Shown here: one piece after another, positions 6,257 through 12,694 of the stretch
Position numbering within the stretch: the first letter of the stretch is position 1
How the letters are laid out: each line of letters opens with the position of its first letter
Source: Lysobacteraceae bacterium
GTDB lineage: Bacteria; Pseudomonadota; Gammaproteobacteria; Xanthomonadales; Rhodanobacteraceae
Assembly (NCBI GenBank): GCA_018971925.1
Contig: JAGWZT010000022.1
Location: 1-13,690, forward strand
Direction: 5' to 3'
Length of the DNA stretch: 13,690 nt
Made by a program: the position numbers and the translations under genes
Notes under the pieces: model-generated
The model's input: only the letters and a program-made list of their open reading frames with translations
The model's database searches: none
What the model was told of the DNA's origin: nothing

Positions 6257-6976
6257 TCAGATGACTTCCTCGGTGCCGGTGACCTTCGCACGCCGCATCA
6301 GCCAGGCGACGCCGCGCAGGTCGGCGAGGCCCACCCACAGGCGATCGAGCATGCCGTACTTGGACACGCCGCGGGTGCGGGGGCGGTGGCCGACGGGAAT
6401 GCTGACGCTGTCGAAACCGGCACGCTTCACCAGCGCCGGCAGGTAGCGGTGCATGTGGTCGAAGTAGGGCAGGGCGAGGAAGGTTTCGCGCTCGAACAGT
6501 TTCAGGCCGCAGCCGGTGTCGGGCGTCGCATCGCGCAGCATCCGCGAACGCACGCCGTTGGCGATTTTCGACGAGATGCGCTTGTTGAAGCTGTCGCGGC
6601 GGGTGGTGCGCCATCCGGCGAAGAGTTTCACTTTCGCGGCGGCGGTCTTGCGTGCTTCGATCAACTTCGGAATGTCGGCCGGGTCGTTCTGGCCGTCGCC
6701 GTCCAGGGTGGCGATCCAGGCGCCGCGTGCCGCGCGCACGCCGTTCCTTATTGCTGTGCTCTGGCCGCTCCGCTGCAGGTGCCGCACGATGCGAAGTTGG
6801 GGATGTTTCGCGCGTTCGGCTTTCAGCACGTCGAGCGAATCGTCGGAACTGGCGTCGTCGACGTATACCACTTCGTAGTCGACGTGCCCGCGCAATGCCG
6901 CGGCGATTTCGGCGAGCAGAGGCGGGATGTTGTCGCGCTCGTTGAATACGGGCACGACCACGGACAGATCGGGCAT
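6257..6976 (-). CDS. Family 2 glycosyltransferase, dolichol-phosphate-mannose synthase-like
   Basis: The 239-aa product is a GT-A glycosyltransferase. It starts with the nucleotide-sugar fold VVVPVFNERDN (6-16), has the D40-D41 pair in YVDDASSDDS, the metal-binding LDGDGQNDP (91-99), GWRTTRRDSF (121-130) and DTGCGLKLF (153-161). This pattern is typical of enzymes moving a sugar to a polyprenyl-phosphate carrier (DPM1/ArnC group). Unlike GtrB or ArnC it has no C-terminal membrane helices, so it should be soluble or peripheral. Sugar and acceptor are not predictable. The ATG at 6976 is preferred over a TTG two codons earlier. It lies downstream of parB in the same direction, separated by repeat copy B. 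Confidence 0.92.
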   Translation of the reverse strand: MPDLSVVVPVFNERDNIPPLLAEIAAALRGHVDYEVVYVDDASSDDSLDVLKAERAKHPQLRIVRHLQRSGQSTAIRNGVRAARGAWIATLDGDGQNDPADIPKLIEARKTAAAKVKLFAGWRTTRRDSFNKRISSKIANGVRSRMLRDATPDTGCGLKLFERETFLALPYFDHMHRYLPALVKRAGFDSVSIPVGHRPRTRGVSKYGMLDRLWVGLADLRGVAWLMRRAKVTGTEEVI

Positions 6977-7005
6977 GCGCAAGGCCTTGCCGTGGGGAAG
7001 CCCGA

Positions 7006-7011
7006 ATTATC
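7006..7011 (-). promoter_or_regulatory. Candidate -10 element for the glycosyltransferase gene
   Basis: Minus strand GATAAT sits 29 bases before the ATG at 6976. No convincing -35 hexamer is seen, so confidence is low. Confidence 0.28.
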
Positions 7012-7059
7012 GCCGATGCGGCGAGCGAGTGCTTGCCAGATCACAACGCAATGCCCCAA

Positions 7060-7173
7060 TCGGAGCGGCTGTTGTGGGAAGTCAGGCCATGGACGGCCGT
7101 GGTGATGTTGGTTGGCGAAATGAGTTCGTCGTTGAACCTGAAGGCTCGTGATGCAGCGATCAGGGATGATCGC
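7060..7173 (-). repeat. Dispersed repeat copy B (114 bp, short class)
   Basis: On the minus strand it opens with GCGATCATCCCTGATCGC (7173-7156), a perfect 7-bp stem with loop TCCC, then TGC. It ends with TGGCCTGACTTCCCACAACA and GCCGCTCCG. Compared with copies A and D it lacks the segment between TCCATGGCC and TGAC and a further 11 bp just before GTCCATGG. The core is not alignable with the other copies. The hairpin begins five bases after the parB stop codon, in the orientation of parB. Confidence 0.82.
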
Positions 7174-7178
7174 ACCAA

Positions 7179-8048
7179 TTACCGCAGCTTTTCGAGGATG
7201 CCTTCGAGCTCGTCCGCACTGTGGTAACGGATGGTCAGCTTGCCGCGGCCACCGCGGCCATGCGCGATCTCGACGCGGGTGCCGAGGTTTTCGGAAAGCT
7301 CGCGCTCGAGCGCGGCAATGTCGGGATCGACGTCGCGTTTGCCGGATTTGCCGGATGACTTCGGCAACTGCGCCAGGCGTACCGCCTGTTCGAGCTCGCG
7401 CACCGACCAGCCTCGGTTGGCGGCCTTTTCGGCCAGCGCGATCGCGCGCGGCGCGGGCAGCGTCAACAGTGCGCGCGCGTGACCCATCTCGATGCGGCCG
7501 TCGTCCAGCAATTCGCGGATCGTCGCGGGCAGTTCCAGCAGGCGCAGCAGGTTGGCGACCGCCGCGCGCGAGCGGCCGACGGCGTCGGCGGCCTGCTGCT
7601 GGCTTAGCCTGAATTCGTCGATCAGGCGGCGCAACGCGTGCGCTTCTTCAAGCGCGGTCAGTTCCTCGCGCTGGATGTTTTCGATCAGCGCGACAGCCAG
7701 CACCGATTGCGCGGGGATGTCGCGGATCACCGCGGGAATTTCGGCGAGGCCGGCCTTCTTTGCCGCGCGCCAGCGGCGTTCGCCCGCGATCAATTCGTAC
7801 TGGCCGCGCCCGACGTCGCGCACGACGATGGGTTGGATCAAACCTTGCGACTTGATCGACGCGGCCAGCTCATCCAGCGCCGCTTCGTCGAAATGGTGGC
7901 GCGGCTGGTACTGTCCCGCGCGGATCGACGCAACCGGAAGGCTGCTGAGGGTTTCGCCCGCGGCTTCCGCCGCGGCATCGGCGTCCGGGTTGCCGAGCAA
8001 TACGTCGAGGTCACGGGAACCTAGGCCCCGGCGTTTGGCGGCGCTCAT
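7179..8048 (-). CDS. parB: Chromosome partitioning protein ParB
   Basis: ParB is the parS-binding CTPase clamp of the ParABS system that segregates the chromosome origin. The 289-aa product has the CTP-binding motifs QYQPRHHF (46-53), GERRWRAA (89-96) and ENIQREE (123-129), a helix-turn-helix around LSQQQAADAVGRSRAAVANLLRL (148-170) and a C-terminal dimerisation segment (about 270-289). An Arg-containing N-terminal region (about 5-20) is where ParB stimulates the ParA ATPase in known systems. The ATG at 8048 overlaps the parA stop (ATGA), implying coupled translation. I saw no sequence resembling the parS palindrome in this window. Confidence 0.97.
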   Translation of the reverse strand: MSAAKRRGLGSRDLDVLLGNPDADAAAEAAGETLSSLPVASIRAGQYQPRHHFDEAALDELAASIKSQGLIQPIVVRDVGRGQYELIAGERRWRAAKKAGLAEIPAVIRDIPAQSVLAVALIENIQREELTALEEAHALRRLIDEFRLSQQQAADAVGRSRAAVANLLRLLELPATIRELLDDGRIEMGHARALLTLPAPRAIALAEKAANRGWSVRELEQAVRLAQLPKSSGKSGKRDVDPDIAALERELSENLGTRVEIAHGRGGRGKLTIRYHSADELEGILEKLR

Positions 8049-8908
8049 GCCGATACCTTCATGATGGGAGTGCGTGGCGCGTTCGGCGGCGGGCCGGACT
8101 TGGTGGGCGCGGACTCGGGCGCCGCATCGGCATTGCGGGCCGCGCCCAGGCCCAGCTTGCGGATCATTTCGCCCGCAAGCCCGAGGTAGGCAATCGCGCC
8201 GCGCGATTCGCGGTCGTACATGTTGATGGGCTTGCCGTGGCTGGGCGCTTCGGCGAGGCGCACGTTGCGCGGCACCACCGAGTGCAGCACCTTGTCGCCG
8301 AAATGTTTGGTGAGCTCGTTGGAAACATCGTTGCCGAGCGCGGTGCGCACGTCGAACATTGTGCGCAGCAGACCCTCGACTTCGAGTTGCGGGTTGAGCC
8401 GCTTGCGCACGGCCTTGACCGTGTCGAGCAAATCGGTCAGGCCTTCCAGCGCCATCGACTCGCATTGCACCGGGATCAGCACGCTGTCCGCGGCGGCCAG
8501 TGCATTCAGCGTGAGCAGGTGCAGGGAGGGCGGGCAGTCGATCAGGACGATCGCGTAGCGGTCGCCCAACTTGGCCAGTTGTTCCTTGAGGCGCTGCTCG
8601 CGGGCGATCGCGTCGGCCAGCTTGATCTCGGCCGCCGTGAGGTCGCGGTTGCCCGGCAGCAGATCGAACCCGGCTTCGGTGGGGATGATCGCGTCTTCGA
8701 TCGCCGCTTCTTCCAGCAGCACCTCGCAGCCGTTCGGCTTGGTGGCGCGCTTGTCGATGCCGGCCGAGGATGTCGCGTTGCCCTGCGGATCCAGGTCCAC
8801 CAGCAACACGCGGCGCTTGGTCTCCGCCAGCGCGGCAGCCAGATTCACGGCGGTGGTGGTCTTGCCTACGCCGCCCTTCTGGTTGGCGATGGCGATGATG
8901 CGCGTCAT
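8045..8908 (-). CDS. parA: Chromosome partitioning ATPase ParA (Soj type)
   Basis: ParA is the DNA-bound ATPase that pulls ParB-parS complexes apart. The deviant Walker A KGGVGKTT lies at 11-18, DLDPQGNAT at 38-46 and Walker B-like DCPP at 124-127. There is no N-terminal helix-turn-helix, as in chromosomal Soj-type ParA. A Pro/Ala-rich tail of about 25 residues follows the conserved fold and is dispensable-looking. The start at 8908 gives the usual MxRIIAIANQKGG beginning. An ATG at 8935 would add nine residues and has a slightly better upstream purine run (GGTAGG), so the start is uncertain. The gene lies between rsmG and parB in the common bacterial order. Confidence 0.96.
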   Translation of the reverse strand: MTRIIAIANQKGGVGKTTTAVNLAAALAETKRRVLLVDLDPQGNATSSAGIDKRATKPNGCEVLLEEAAIEDAIIPTEAGFDLLPGNRDLTAAEIKLADAIAREQRLKEQLAKLGDRYAIVLIDCPPSLHLLTLNALAAADSVLIPVQCESMALEGLTDLLDTVKAVRKRLNPQLEVEGLLRTMFDVRTALGNDVSNELTKHFGDKVLHSVVPRNVRLAEAPSHGKPINMYDRESRGAIAYLGLAGEMIRKLGLGAARNADAAPESAPTKSGPPPNAPRTPIMKVSA

Positions 8909-8968
8909 GGGTCGCAACGGGACACGGGAATCCATTAGCCTACCATTGACGGCTGGCCGGTTGCGGGG

Positions 8969-9583
8969 TCAGGCGCGCGCCAGCTCGACCACGCAGCGCC
9001 CACCGTCGGTGCCGGGCACCCGCAGTTCGTGGACGACGACGCGAAAACCACGGGGAACGGCGCCGAGTTCGGCGGGATCGACGCGGCCCTTCAGGGCCAG
9101 CCAGCGTCCGTTCGGCGCCAGCAGGTGGCCGGCCCAGGCCAGCATGTTTGGAAGACTCGCAAAGGCCCGCGCGGTGATGGTGTCGAAGGTGCCGATTGCG
9201 TCCTGCACCCGGGCCTGGTCCACCGTCACGTTCGAGAGCGGCAAGCTGCGGACCGCTTCGCGCAGGAAGCGCGCCTTCTTGCCGTTGCTCTCGACCAGCG
9301 TCACGGCCACGTCCGGGCGCGCGATGGCCAGCGGAATGCCAGGCAGTCCGGCGCCGCTGCCCAGGTCGGCGAGACTTTTGCCGTGCATGTACGGCAGCAC
9401 TGCCAGCGAATCCAGCAGGTGCCGCGACACCATTTCCCCGGGATCGCGCACCGCGGTCAGGTTGTAGGTGCGGTTCCACTTCGCCAGCAGGTCGATGTAG
9501 ACCAGCAGCTTGTGTTGCGCGCCGGCCGGCAGCGCAAGCTGCATGGCGGCGAGGCCGTCGGCAAGTTTCCGGTCAAGTTCCAT
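8969..9583 (-). CDS. rsmG: 16S rRNA (guanine-N7) methyltransferase RsmG
   Basis: RsmG (formerly GidB) methylates N7 of G527 in 16S rRNA using S-adenosylmethionine; loss gives low-level streptomycin resistance in known species. The 204-aa product matches the usual length. It shows KWNRTYNLTA (35-44), the SAM-binding loop DLGSGAGLPGIPLAI (73-87), LVESNGKKARFL (96-107) and ITARAFASL further on. It is followed directly by parA and parB. The usual upstream partner mnmG (gidA) is absent; the upstream region holds repeat copy C and the SPFH gene. No clear Shine-Dalgarno precedes the ATG. Confidence 0.97.
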   Translation of the reverse strand: MELDRKLADGLAAMQLALPAGAQHKLLVYIDLLAKWNRTYNLTAVRDPGEMVSRHLLDSLAVLPYMHGKSLADLGSGAGLPGIPLAIARPDVAVTLVESNGKKARFLREAVRSLPLSNVTVDQARVQDAIGTFDTITARAFASLPNMLAWAGHLLAPNGRWLALKGRVDPAELGAVPRGFRVVVHELRVPGTDGGRCVVELARA

Positions 9584-9605
9584 ATGAGTGTGTGCACCAG
9601 CGCCA

Positions 9606-9719
9606 AGCGAAGCGGCTGTTGTGGAAAGTCAGGCCAGGGAAGGCCGTTCTGGTCTGCGAGAACCGGAAAGCCGACCGTCGTCCACTCTATCCGGCGAAGC
9701 AGCGATCAGGGACGATCGC
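9606..9719 (-). repeat. Dispersed repeat copy C (114 bp, short class)
   Basis: On the minus strand it opens with GCGATCGTCCCTGATCGC (9719-9702; 7-bp stem if one G-T pair is allowed, loop TCCC) then TGC, and ends with TGGCCTGACTTTCCACAACA and GCCGCTTCGC. Length equals that of copy B, and both share ACGGCC-TCC-TGGCCTGAC before the end module. The inner core is not alignable. It lies in the rsmG leader, 22 bases before the rsmG ATG, and about 210 bases after the SPFH gene stop. Confidence 0.82.
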
Positions 9720-9756
9720 ATGAATATGCAGCACCGCCGGCGGTCAAGCCGTCGAC

Positions 9757-9804
9757 CAAATCGGCAGGGACTGCCGATTTGAACGCCCCCGGATCAGGTC
9801 CGGG
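9757..9804. other. Two consecutive perfect hairpins in the gap between the SPFH gene and repeat C
   Basis: CAAATCGGCAG-GGA-CTGCCGATTTG (11-bp perfect stem, 9757-9781) is followed by CCCGGA-TCAGG-TCCGGG (9788-9804). Neither is followed by a T-tract on either strand. No gene is supported in 9720-9929; the open frames there have no protein character. Confidence 0.5.
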
Positions 9805-9874
9805 CAGGCTCCGGCGGTCCGAAGGGTGAGCCGCATGGATGTGGCGAGTAGCGCAGCGGGGCGTTCGGTTCCCT

Positions 9875-9910
9875 AAAAACGGGAGCCCGCTCATGGCGGG
9901 CTCACCGTTT
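9875..9910 (-). terminator. Intrinsic terminator of the SPFH gene
   Basis: On the minus strand AAACGG, one bulged base, then GAGCCCGC with a 5-nt loop and GCGGGCTC, CCGTTT and a run of T. The core stem is 8 bp and GC-only or nearly so, the flanking stem adds 6 bp. It starts 20 bases after the SPFH stop codon. It separates that gene from repeat C and rsmG. Confidence 0.8.
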
Positions 9911-9929
9911 CTCCCTGAACCCGTTCTTG

Positions 9930-10409
9930 TTACGCGGCGAGGTTCAATTCCACGCGCGTCACCAGCACGCCGCGCTCGCGCAGGCTGGTGTTCAAGGTTT
10001 GCTTGATGCGCTGGTTGCGTGAGCGCAGGTCCTGCGCTTCCGCCGTGGCCGCGCGCTGCACGGCATCGCGAAGCTGCAGGCGGATCATGTCGTCGGCGCG
10101 ATCGATCACAGCCTCCGCACGTTCGGGGTCGAGTACCTGCCACCACACCCGGCCGCGCAGGTTGCGGGCGTCGGTTGCGTCGTCGGCCATGCGCTCGTCC
10201 ACCGCCAACGTGTAGCCCGTAATGCTGATCTTGTGGGCGATGCGCTCGATCAGCGGCACCACCAGATGGGTGCCTGCCGTGAGCGTTCCAGCCGGCTTGC
10301 CAAGCCGCCGCAGGGTATACACCTGACCTTCGGGAATGCGCTTGACACTGAGCGCGACAACCACCGCAGCGAGCGTCAGGAAAACGAGGAGGGTCAGGGC
10401 GGATATCAT
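9930..10409 (-). CDS. Short SPFH/stomatin-like membrane protein
   Basis: The product is 159 aa. A single N-terminal hydrophobic helix (about 3-20) is followed by an SPFH-like domain: VKRIPEGQVYTLRRLGK, the G-T-H-x-x-VPLIER segment, ITGYTLAV, a strand with RGRVWWQVLDPERA, and a helix with LRDAVQRAATA leading into RSRNQRIKQTLNTSLRERGVLVTRVELN. Typical slipins and HflK/C proteins run 250-350 aa with a long coiled-coil tail; that tail is absent here. SPFH proteins form membrane-microdomain rings, but the partner is unknown. It has its own terminator, so it is a single-gene unit. No good Shine-Dalgarno is seen before the ATG. Confidence 0.85.
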   Translation of the reverse strand: MISALTLLVFLTLAAVVVALSVKRIPEGQVYTLRRLGKPAGTLTAGTHLVVPLIERIAHKISITGYTLAVDERMADDATDARNLRGRVWWQVLDPERAEAVIDRADDMIRLQLRDAVQRAATAEAQDLRSRNQRIKQTLNTSLRERGVLVTRVELNLAA

Positions 10410-10654
10410 CGTGATTTCAGCTGCTTGCGGTTACTTCAAAGTTTTTGCCTTTGGAACATCTCACATCTGTTGAATGTGATTGTGCATTAACTGTAATTTA
10501 ACTGCAACCACCTGAGCTGAAGGTGACTGCGGCTTGTACTTCGATCCGGCTGGTTGGAATGGAGCAGGATTCATGCCAGACCGGCGGCCGCGATCGGGAA
10601 GTGGCTCACACCGTGCCATTACAATGAGCGGCTGTTGGGTTGTGGACGACCGCC
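10410..10654. promoter_or_regulatory. AT-rich divergent intergenic region between the SPFH gene and hemB
   Basis: No gene is seen here. The part at about 10430-10510 is much richer in A and T than the surroundings. It contains TCACAT/ATGTGA as an inverted repeat with a 7-nt centre (10461-10479) and a direct repeat TTAACTG at 10487-10493 and 10498-10504, spaced 11 bp apart, close to one helical turn. These could be regulator sites for either divergent gene; nothing identifies the regulator. Confidence 0.45.
10620..10625 (+). promoter_or_regulatory. Candidate -10 element for hemB
   Basis: TACAAT lies 29 bases before the hemB ATG, which would give a leader of about 23 nt. The -35 region at 17 bp spacing is not recognisable. 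Confidence 0.35.
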
Positions 10655-11653
10655 ATGAGCTACCCCGCCATCCGCATGCGGCGCATGCGCCGCGATGCCT
10701 TTTCGCGCGCGTTGATGCGCGAAACCGTGCTGACCCCGGCCGACCTGATCCTGCCGGTGTTCGTGCAGGAAGGCGCGGGCGTGGTGCGCGACCCGGTGGC
10801 CTCGATGCCCGGCGTTTCGCGCCTGTCGATCGACGCATTGCTGGGGGTGGCCGAGGACGCGCAGCAACTCGGGGTGCCGGCGTTGGCGCTGTTCCCGCAC
10901 CTGGAAGACGACAGGAAAACCGCCGATGGCCGCGAGGCGTTCAATGATGACGGTCTGGTGCAGCGCGCGGTGCGCGCACTGAAATCACATTTTCCCGAGC
11001 TTGGCGTGATTTGCGATGACGCGCTGGATCCCTTCACCACCCATGGCCAGGACGGCCTGATCGACGATTCGGGTTACATCCTGAATGATGCGACCGTCGC
11101 GGTGCTGGTGAAGCAGGCGCTGTCGCAGGCGCATGCCGGCGCGGATTTCGTCGCACCCTCGGACATGATGGACGGCCGCATCGGTGCAATCCGGCAGGGT
11201 CTGGAAGACGCGGGCCTGATCCACACCCGCATCCTGGCGTACTCGGCGAAATACGCCTCCAGCTTCTACGGCCCGTTCCGCGATGCGGTGGGGTCGGCGG
11301 CGTCGCTCGGCAAAGGTTCCAAACACACCTATCAGATGGACATCGGCAATTCCGACGAGGCACTGCGCGAAGTGCAACTCGATCTCGACGAAGGCGCCGA
11401 TGCGGTGATGGTCAAACCCGGCCTGCCGTACCTCGACATCGTGCGCCGCGTGAAACGGCATTTCGGCGCGCCAACCTTCGTGTACCAGGTATCGGGCGAA
11501 TACGCGATGCTGAAAGCCGCGGGCGCGAACGGCTGGATCGACGAAAAGGCCTGTGCGATGGAAGCGCTGCTGTCGATCAAGCGCGCGGGCGCCGACGCGA
11601 TCCTGACCTATTACGCGCTGGACGCGGCGCGCTGGCTGAGCTCGGCAGCCTGA
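10655..11653 (+). CDS. hemB: Delta-aminolevulinic acid dehydratase (porphobilinogen synthase)
   Basis: HemB condenses two 5-aminolevulinate molecules to porphobilinogen, the first common pyrrole of haem synthesis. The 332-aa product is of normal length. The two active-site lysines are in YSAKYASSFYGPFRDA (K199) and VMVKPGLPYLD (K254). The metal region reads CDDALDPFTTHGQDG (120-134): the three zinc cysteines of the E. coli type are replaced as in the magnesium-dependent Pseudomonas type. The ATG at 10655 was chosen over an upstream frame start at 10640 because it fits family length and lies at a normal distance from the candidate -10. Repeat copy D begins about 20 bases after the stop. Confidence 0.98.
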   Translation: MSYPAIRMRRMRRDAFSRALMRETVLTPADLILPVFVQEGAGVVRDPVASMPGVSRLSIDALLGVAEDAQQLGVPALALFPHLEDDRKTADGREAFNDDGLVQRAVRALKSHFPELGVICDDALDPFTTHGQDGLIDDSGYILNDATVAVLVKQALSQAHAGADFVAPSDMMDGRIGAIRQGLEDAGLIHTRILAYSAKYASSFYGPFRDAVGSAASLGKGSKHTYQMDIGNSDEALREVQLDLDEGADAVMVKPGLPYLDIVRRVKRHFGAPTFVYQVSGEYAMLKAAGANGWIDEKACAMEALLSIKRAGADAILTYYALDAARWLSSAA

Positions 11654-11672
11654 TTGGCTCACAAATGTCGGT

Positions 11673-11811
11673 GCGAAGCGGCTGTTGTGAGAGGTCAGGC
11701 CACGGAGCTCTTGGCCATGGACGGCAGCTTTATGGCCGTTCCGGTTTTGATGGGGTTGGCACCTTTTCGCTTGCCGGTCATTTCAACGCAGCAGCGACCA
11801 GGGACGATCGC
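11673..11811 (-). repeat. Dispersed repeat copy D (139 bp, long class), overlapping the mtfA 3' end
   Basis: On the minus strand it opens with GCGATCGTCCCTGGTCGC (11811-11794; 7-bp stem if two G-T pairs are allowed) then TGC, and ends with TGGCCTGACCTCTCACAACA and GCCGCTTCGC. It is exactly as long as copy A and near-identical to it over the 39 bp ending at the TGGCCTGA box. The hairpin end overlaps the last codons of mtfA. Confidence 0.82.
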
Positions 11812-12571
11812 ACACGATTTGTGCCGGCGACGGCCCGTAATAACCGCGCAGCAGCGCGGCGACACCCGGTTCGGCCTGCTCAAGCCGGCGCGGGTCGGAG
11901 AAATGCAGTTCGCTGACCACGGCGAAGTATTCACCGGGATTGGTGGCCGCGTAGGCGTCGATGGGTGTCGCTTCGCCACGGCGAATTGCGAGCGACAGGC
12001 GATCGTAGGCGCGCTGGAAAGTGTCGATCCACGCCCGCCACGACACGCCGCGCGGCAGCGGTGGCACGCCATCGGGCGGGCCGTCCAGCATGTCCAGCTT
12101 GTGCGCGATTTCATGGACGATGACGTTGGAGCCGTCCCAGGGCTGCGCCAGGTCCTGCTCCACCGCGGCCCATGACAGCACCAGCGGCCCGATCTGCCAC
12201 GCTTCGCCGATCCGGATCTGGTCGCTTTCGGTGACGACGCCGGTATTGCCGTCGTGGTGGCGGTGGCGAACCTTGAACTCGCCCGGGTAGACCACCACGC
12301 CCCGCCAGCCGCGCAGTGCCCGAAAACCCAATCGCAGCACCGGCAGGCAGGCCAGCATCGCGATCAACAGGCGTTGCTTTGCATCCAGCTCCATGTCGAT
12401 CGGATGGAAGCGCTTGCGCTGCAGGAACCGGGCGGCCAGCAGGCGCAAACGCTGGAGATCATCCGGGGACAATCGCCGCGCCGGCGGACAGGCGGCCAGC
12501 GCGTCGCGCCAGCGTGCTTCGTCGATGGGTGGCGGCGGCCGCCGCCACGGCAGCCAGGCGAATCCGCTCAT
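11783..12571 (-). CDS. mtfA: MtfA-like zinc metallopeptidase
   Basis: The product is 262 aa (E. coli MtfA is 265). It carries the zincin motif HEIAH (153-157) with H153, E154 and H157, and the downstream third ligand E214 in NPGEYFAVVSE, matching the known MtfA arrangement. In E. coli MtfA binds the repressor Mlc (DgsA) and so affects ptsG; whether Mlc exists here cannot be seen, and the target in this lineage is unknown. The ATG at 12571 gives MSGFAWLPWRRPPPP and family length; the longer frame to 12628 has no support. The last nine residues (from Asp254 onward) and the stop codon are encoded within repeat copy D, so the native C-terminus was probably altered by the repeat. Confidence 0.94.
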   Translation of the reverse strand: MSGFAWLPWRRPPPPIDEARWRDALAACPPARRLSPDDLQRLRLLAARFLQRKRFHPIDMELDAKQRLLIAMLACLPVLRLGFRALRGWRGVVVYPGEFKVRHRHHDGNTGVVTESDQIRIGEAWQIGPLVLSWAAVEQDLAQPWDGSNVIVHEIAHKLDMLDGPPDGVPPLPRGVSWRAWIDTFQRAYDRLSLAIRRGEATPIDAYAATNPGEYFAVVSELHFSDPRRLEQAEPGVAALLRGYYGPSPAQIVCDRPWSLLR

Positions 12572-12614
12572 GCGGGCTTTCCGTGATCGGGCGGCATGGT
12601 CGAAAGGCGTGAAC

Positions 12615-12661
12615 GGCATCGATGCCATCCATGATGAATGGAAGGATTACATCGATGTAAT
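12615..12661. promoter_or_regulatory. Twin palindromes between mtfA and the cis-prenyltransferase gene, candidate operator
   Basis: GGCATCGATGCC (12615-12626) and ATTACATCGATGTAAT (12646-12661) are both perfect palindromes, with a common CATCGATG core and centres 33 bp apart, about three helical turns. Between them CCATCCATGATGAATGG is a near-palindrome with one mismatched pair. The second palindrome covers the -35 zone expected from the TACAAT at 12681. A dimeric repressor or activator is plausible; the protein cannot be named. Confidence 0.5.
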
Positions 12662-12680
12662 GGAGCCATCCCGGGCGGCA

Positions 12681-12686
12681 TACAAT
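12681..12686 (+). promoter_or_regulatory. Candidate -10 element for the cis-prenyltransferase gene
   Basis: TACAAT lies only 9 bases before the ATG at 12695, so a transcript starting about 7 bases downstream would be almost leaderless. No matching -35 hexamer is clear. Confidence 0.35.
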
Positions 12687-12694
12687 GCCGGTCC

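Noticed and set aside
7179..8908. parS site expected near parAB
   Set aside because: No sequence close to TGTTTCACGTGAAACA was found here or elsewhere in the window by eye.
9706..10146. Minus-strand open frame spanning the SPFH terminator and hairpins
   Set aside because: It overlaps the SPFH gene out of frame and crosses a clear terminator, with no protein-like pattern.
10461..10479. Possible CRP/Clp site at TCACAT...ATGTGA
   Set aside because: The half-sites are in reverse order to TGTGA-N6-TCACA, so it does not fit a CRP-type site.
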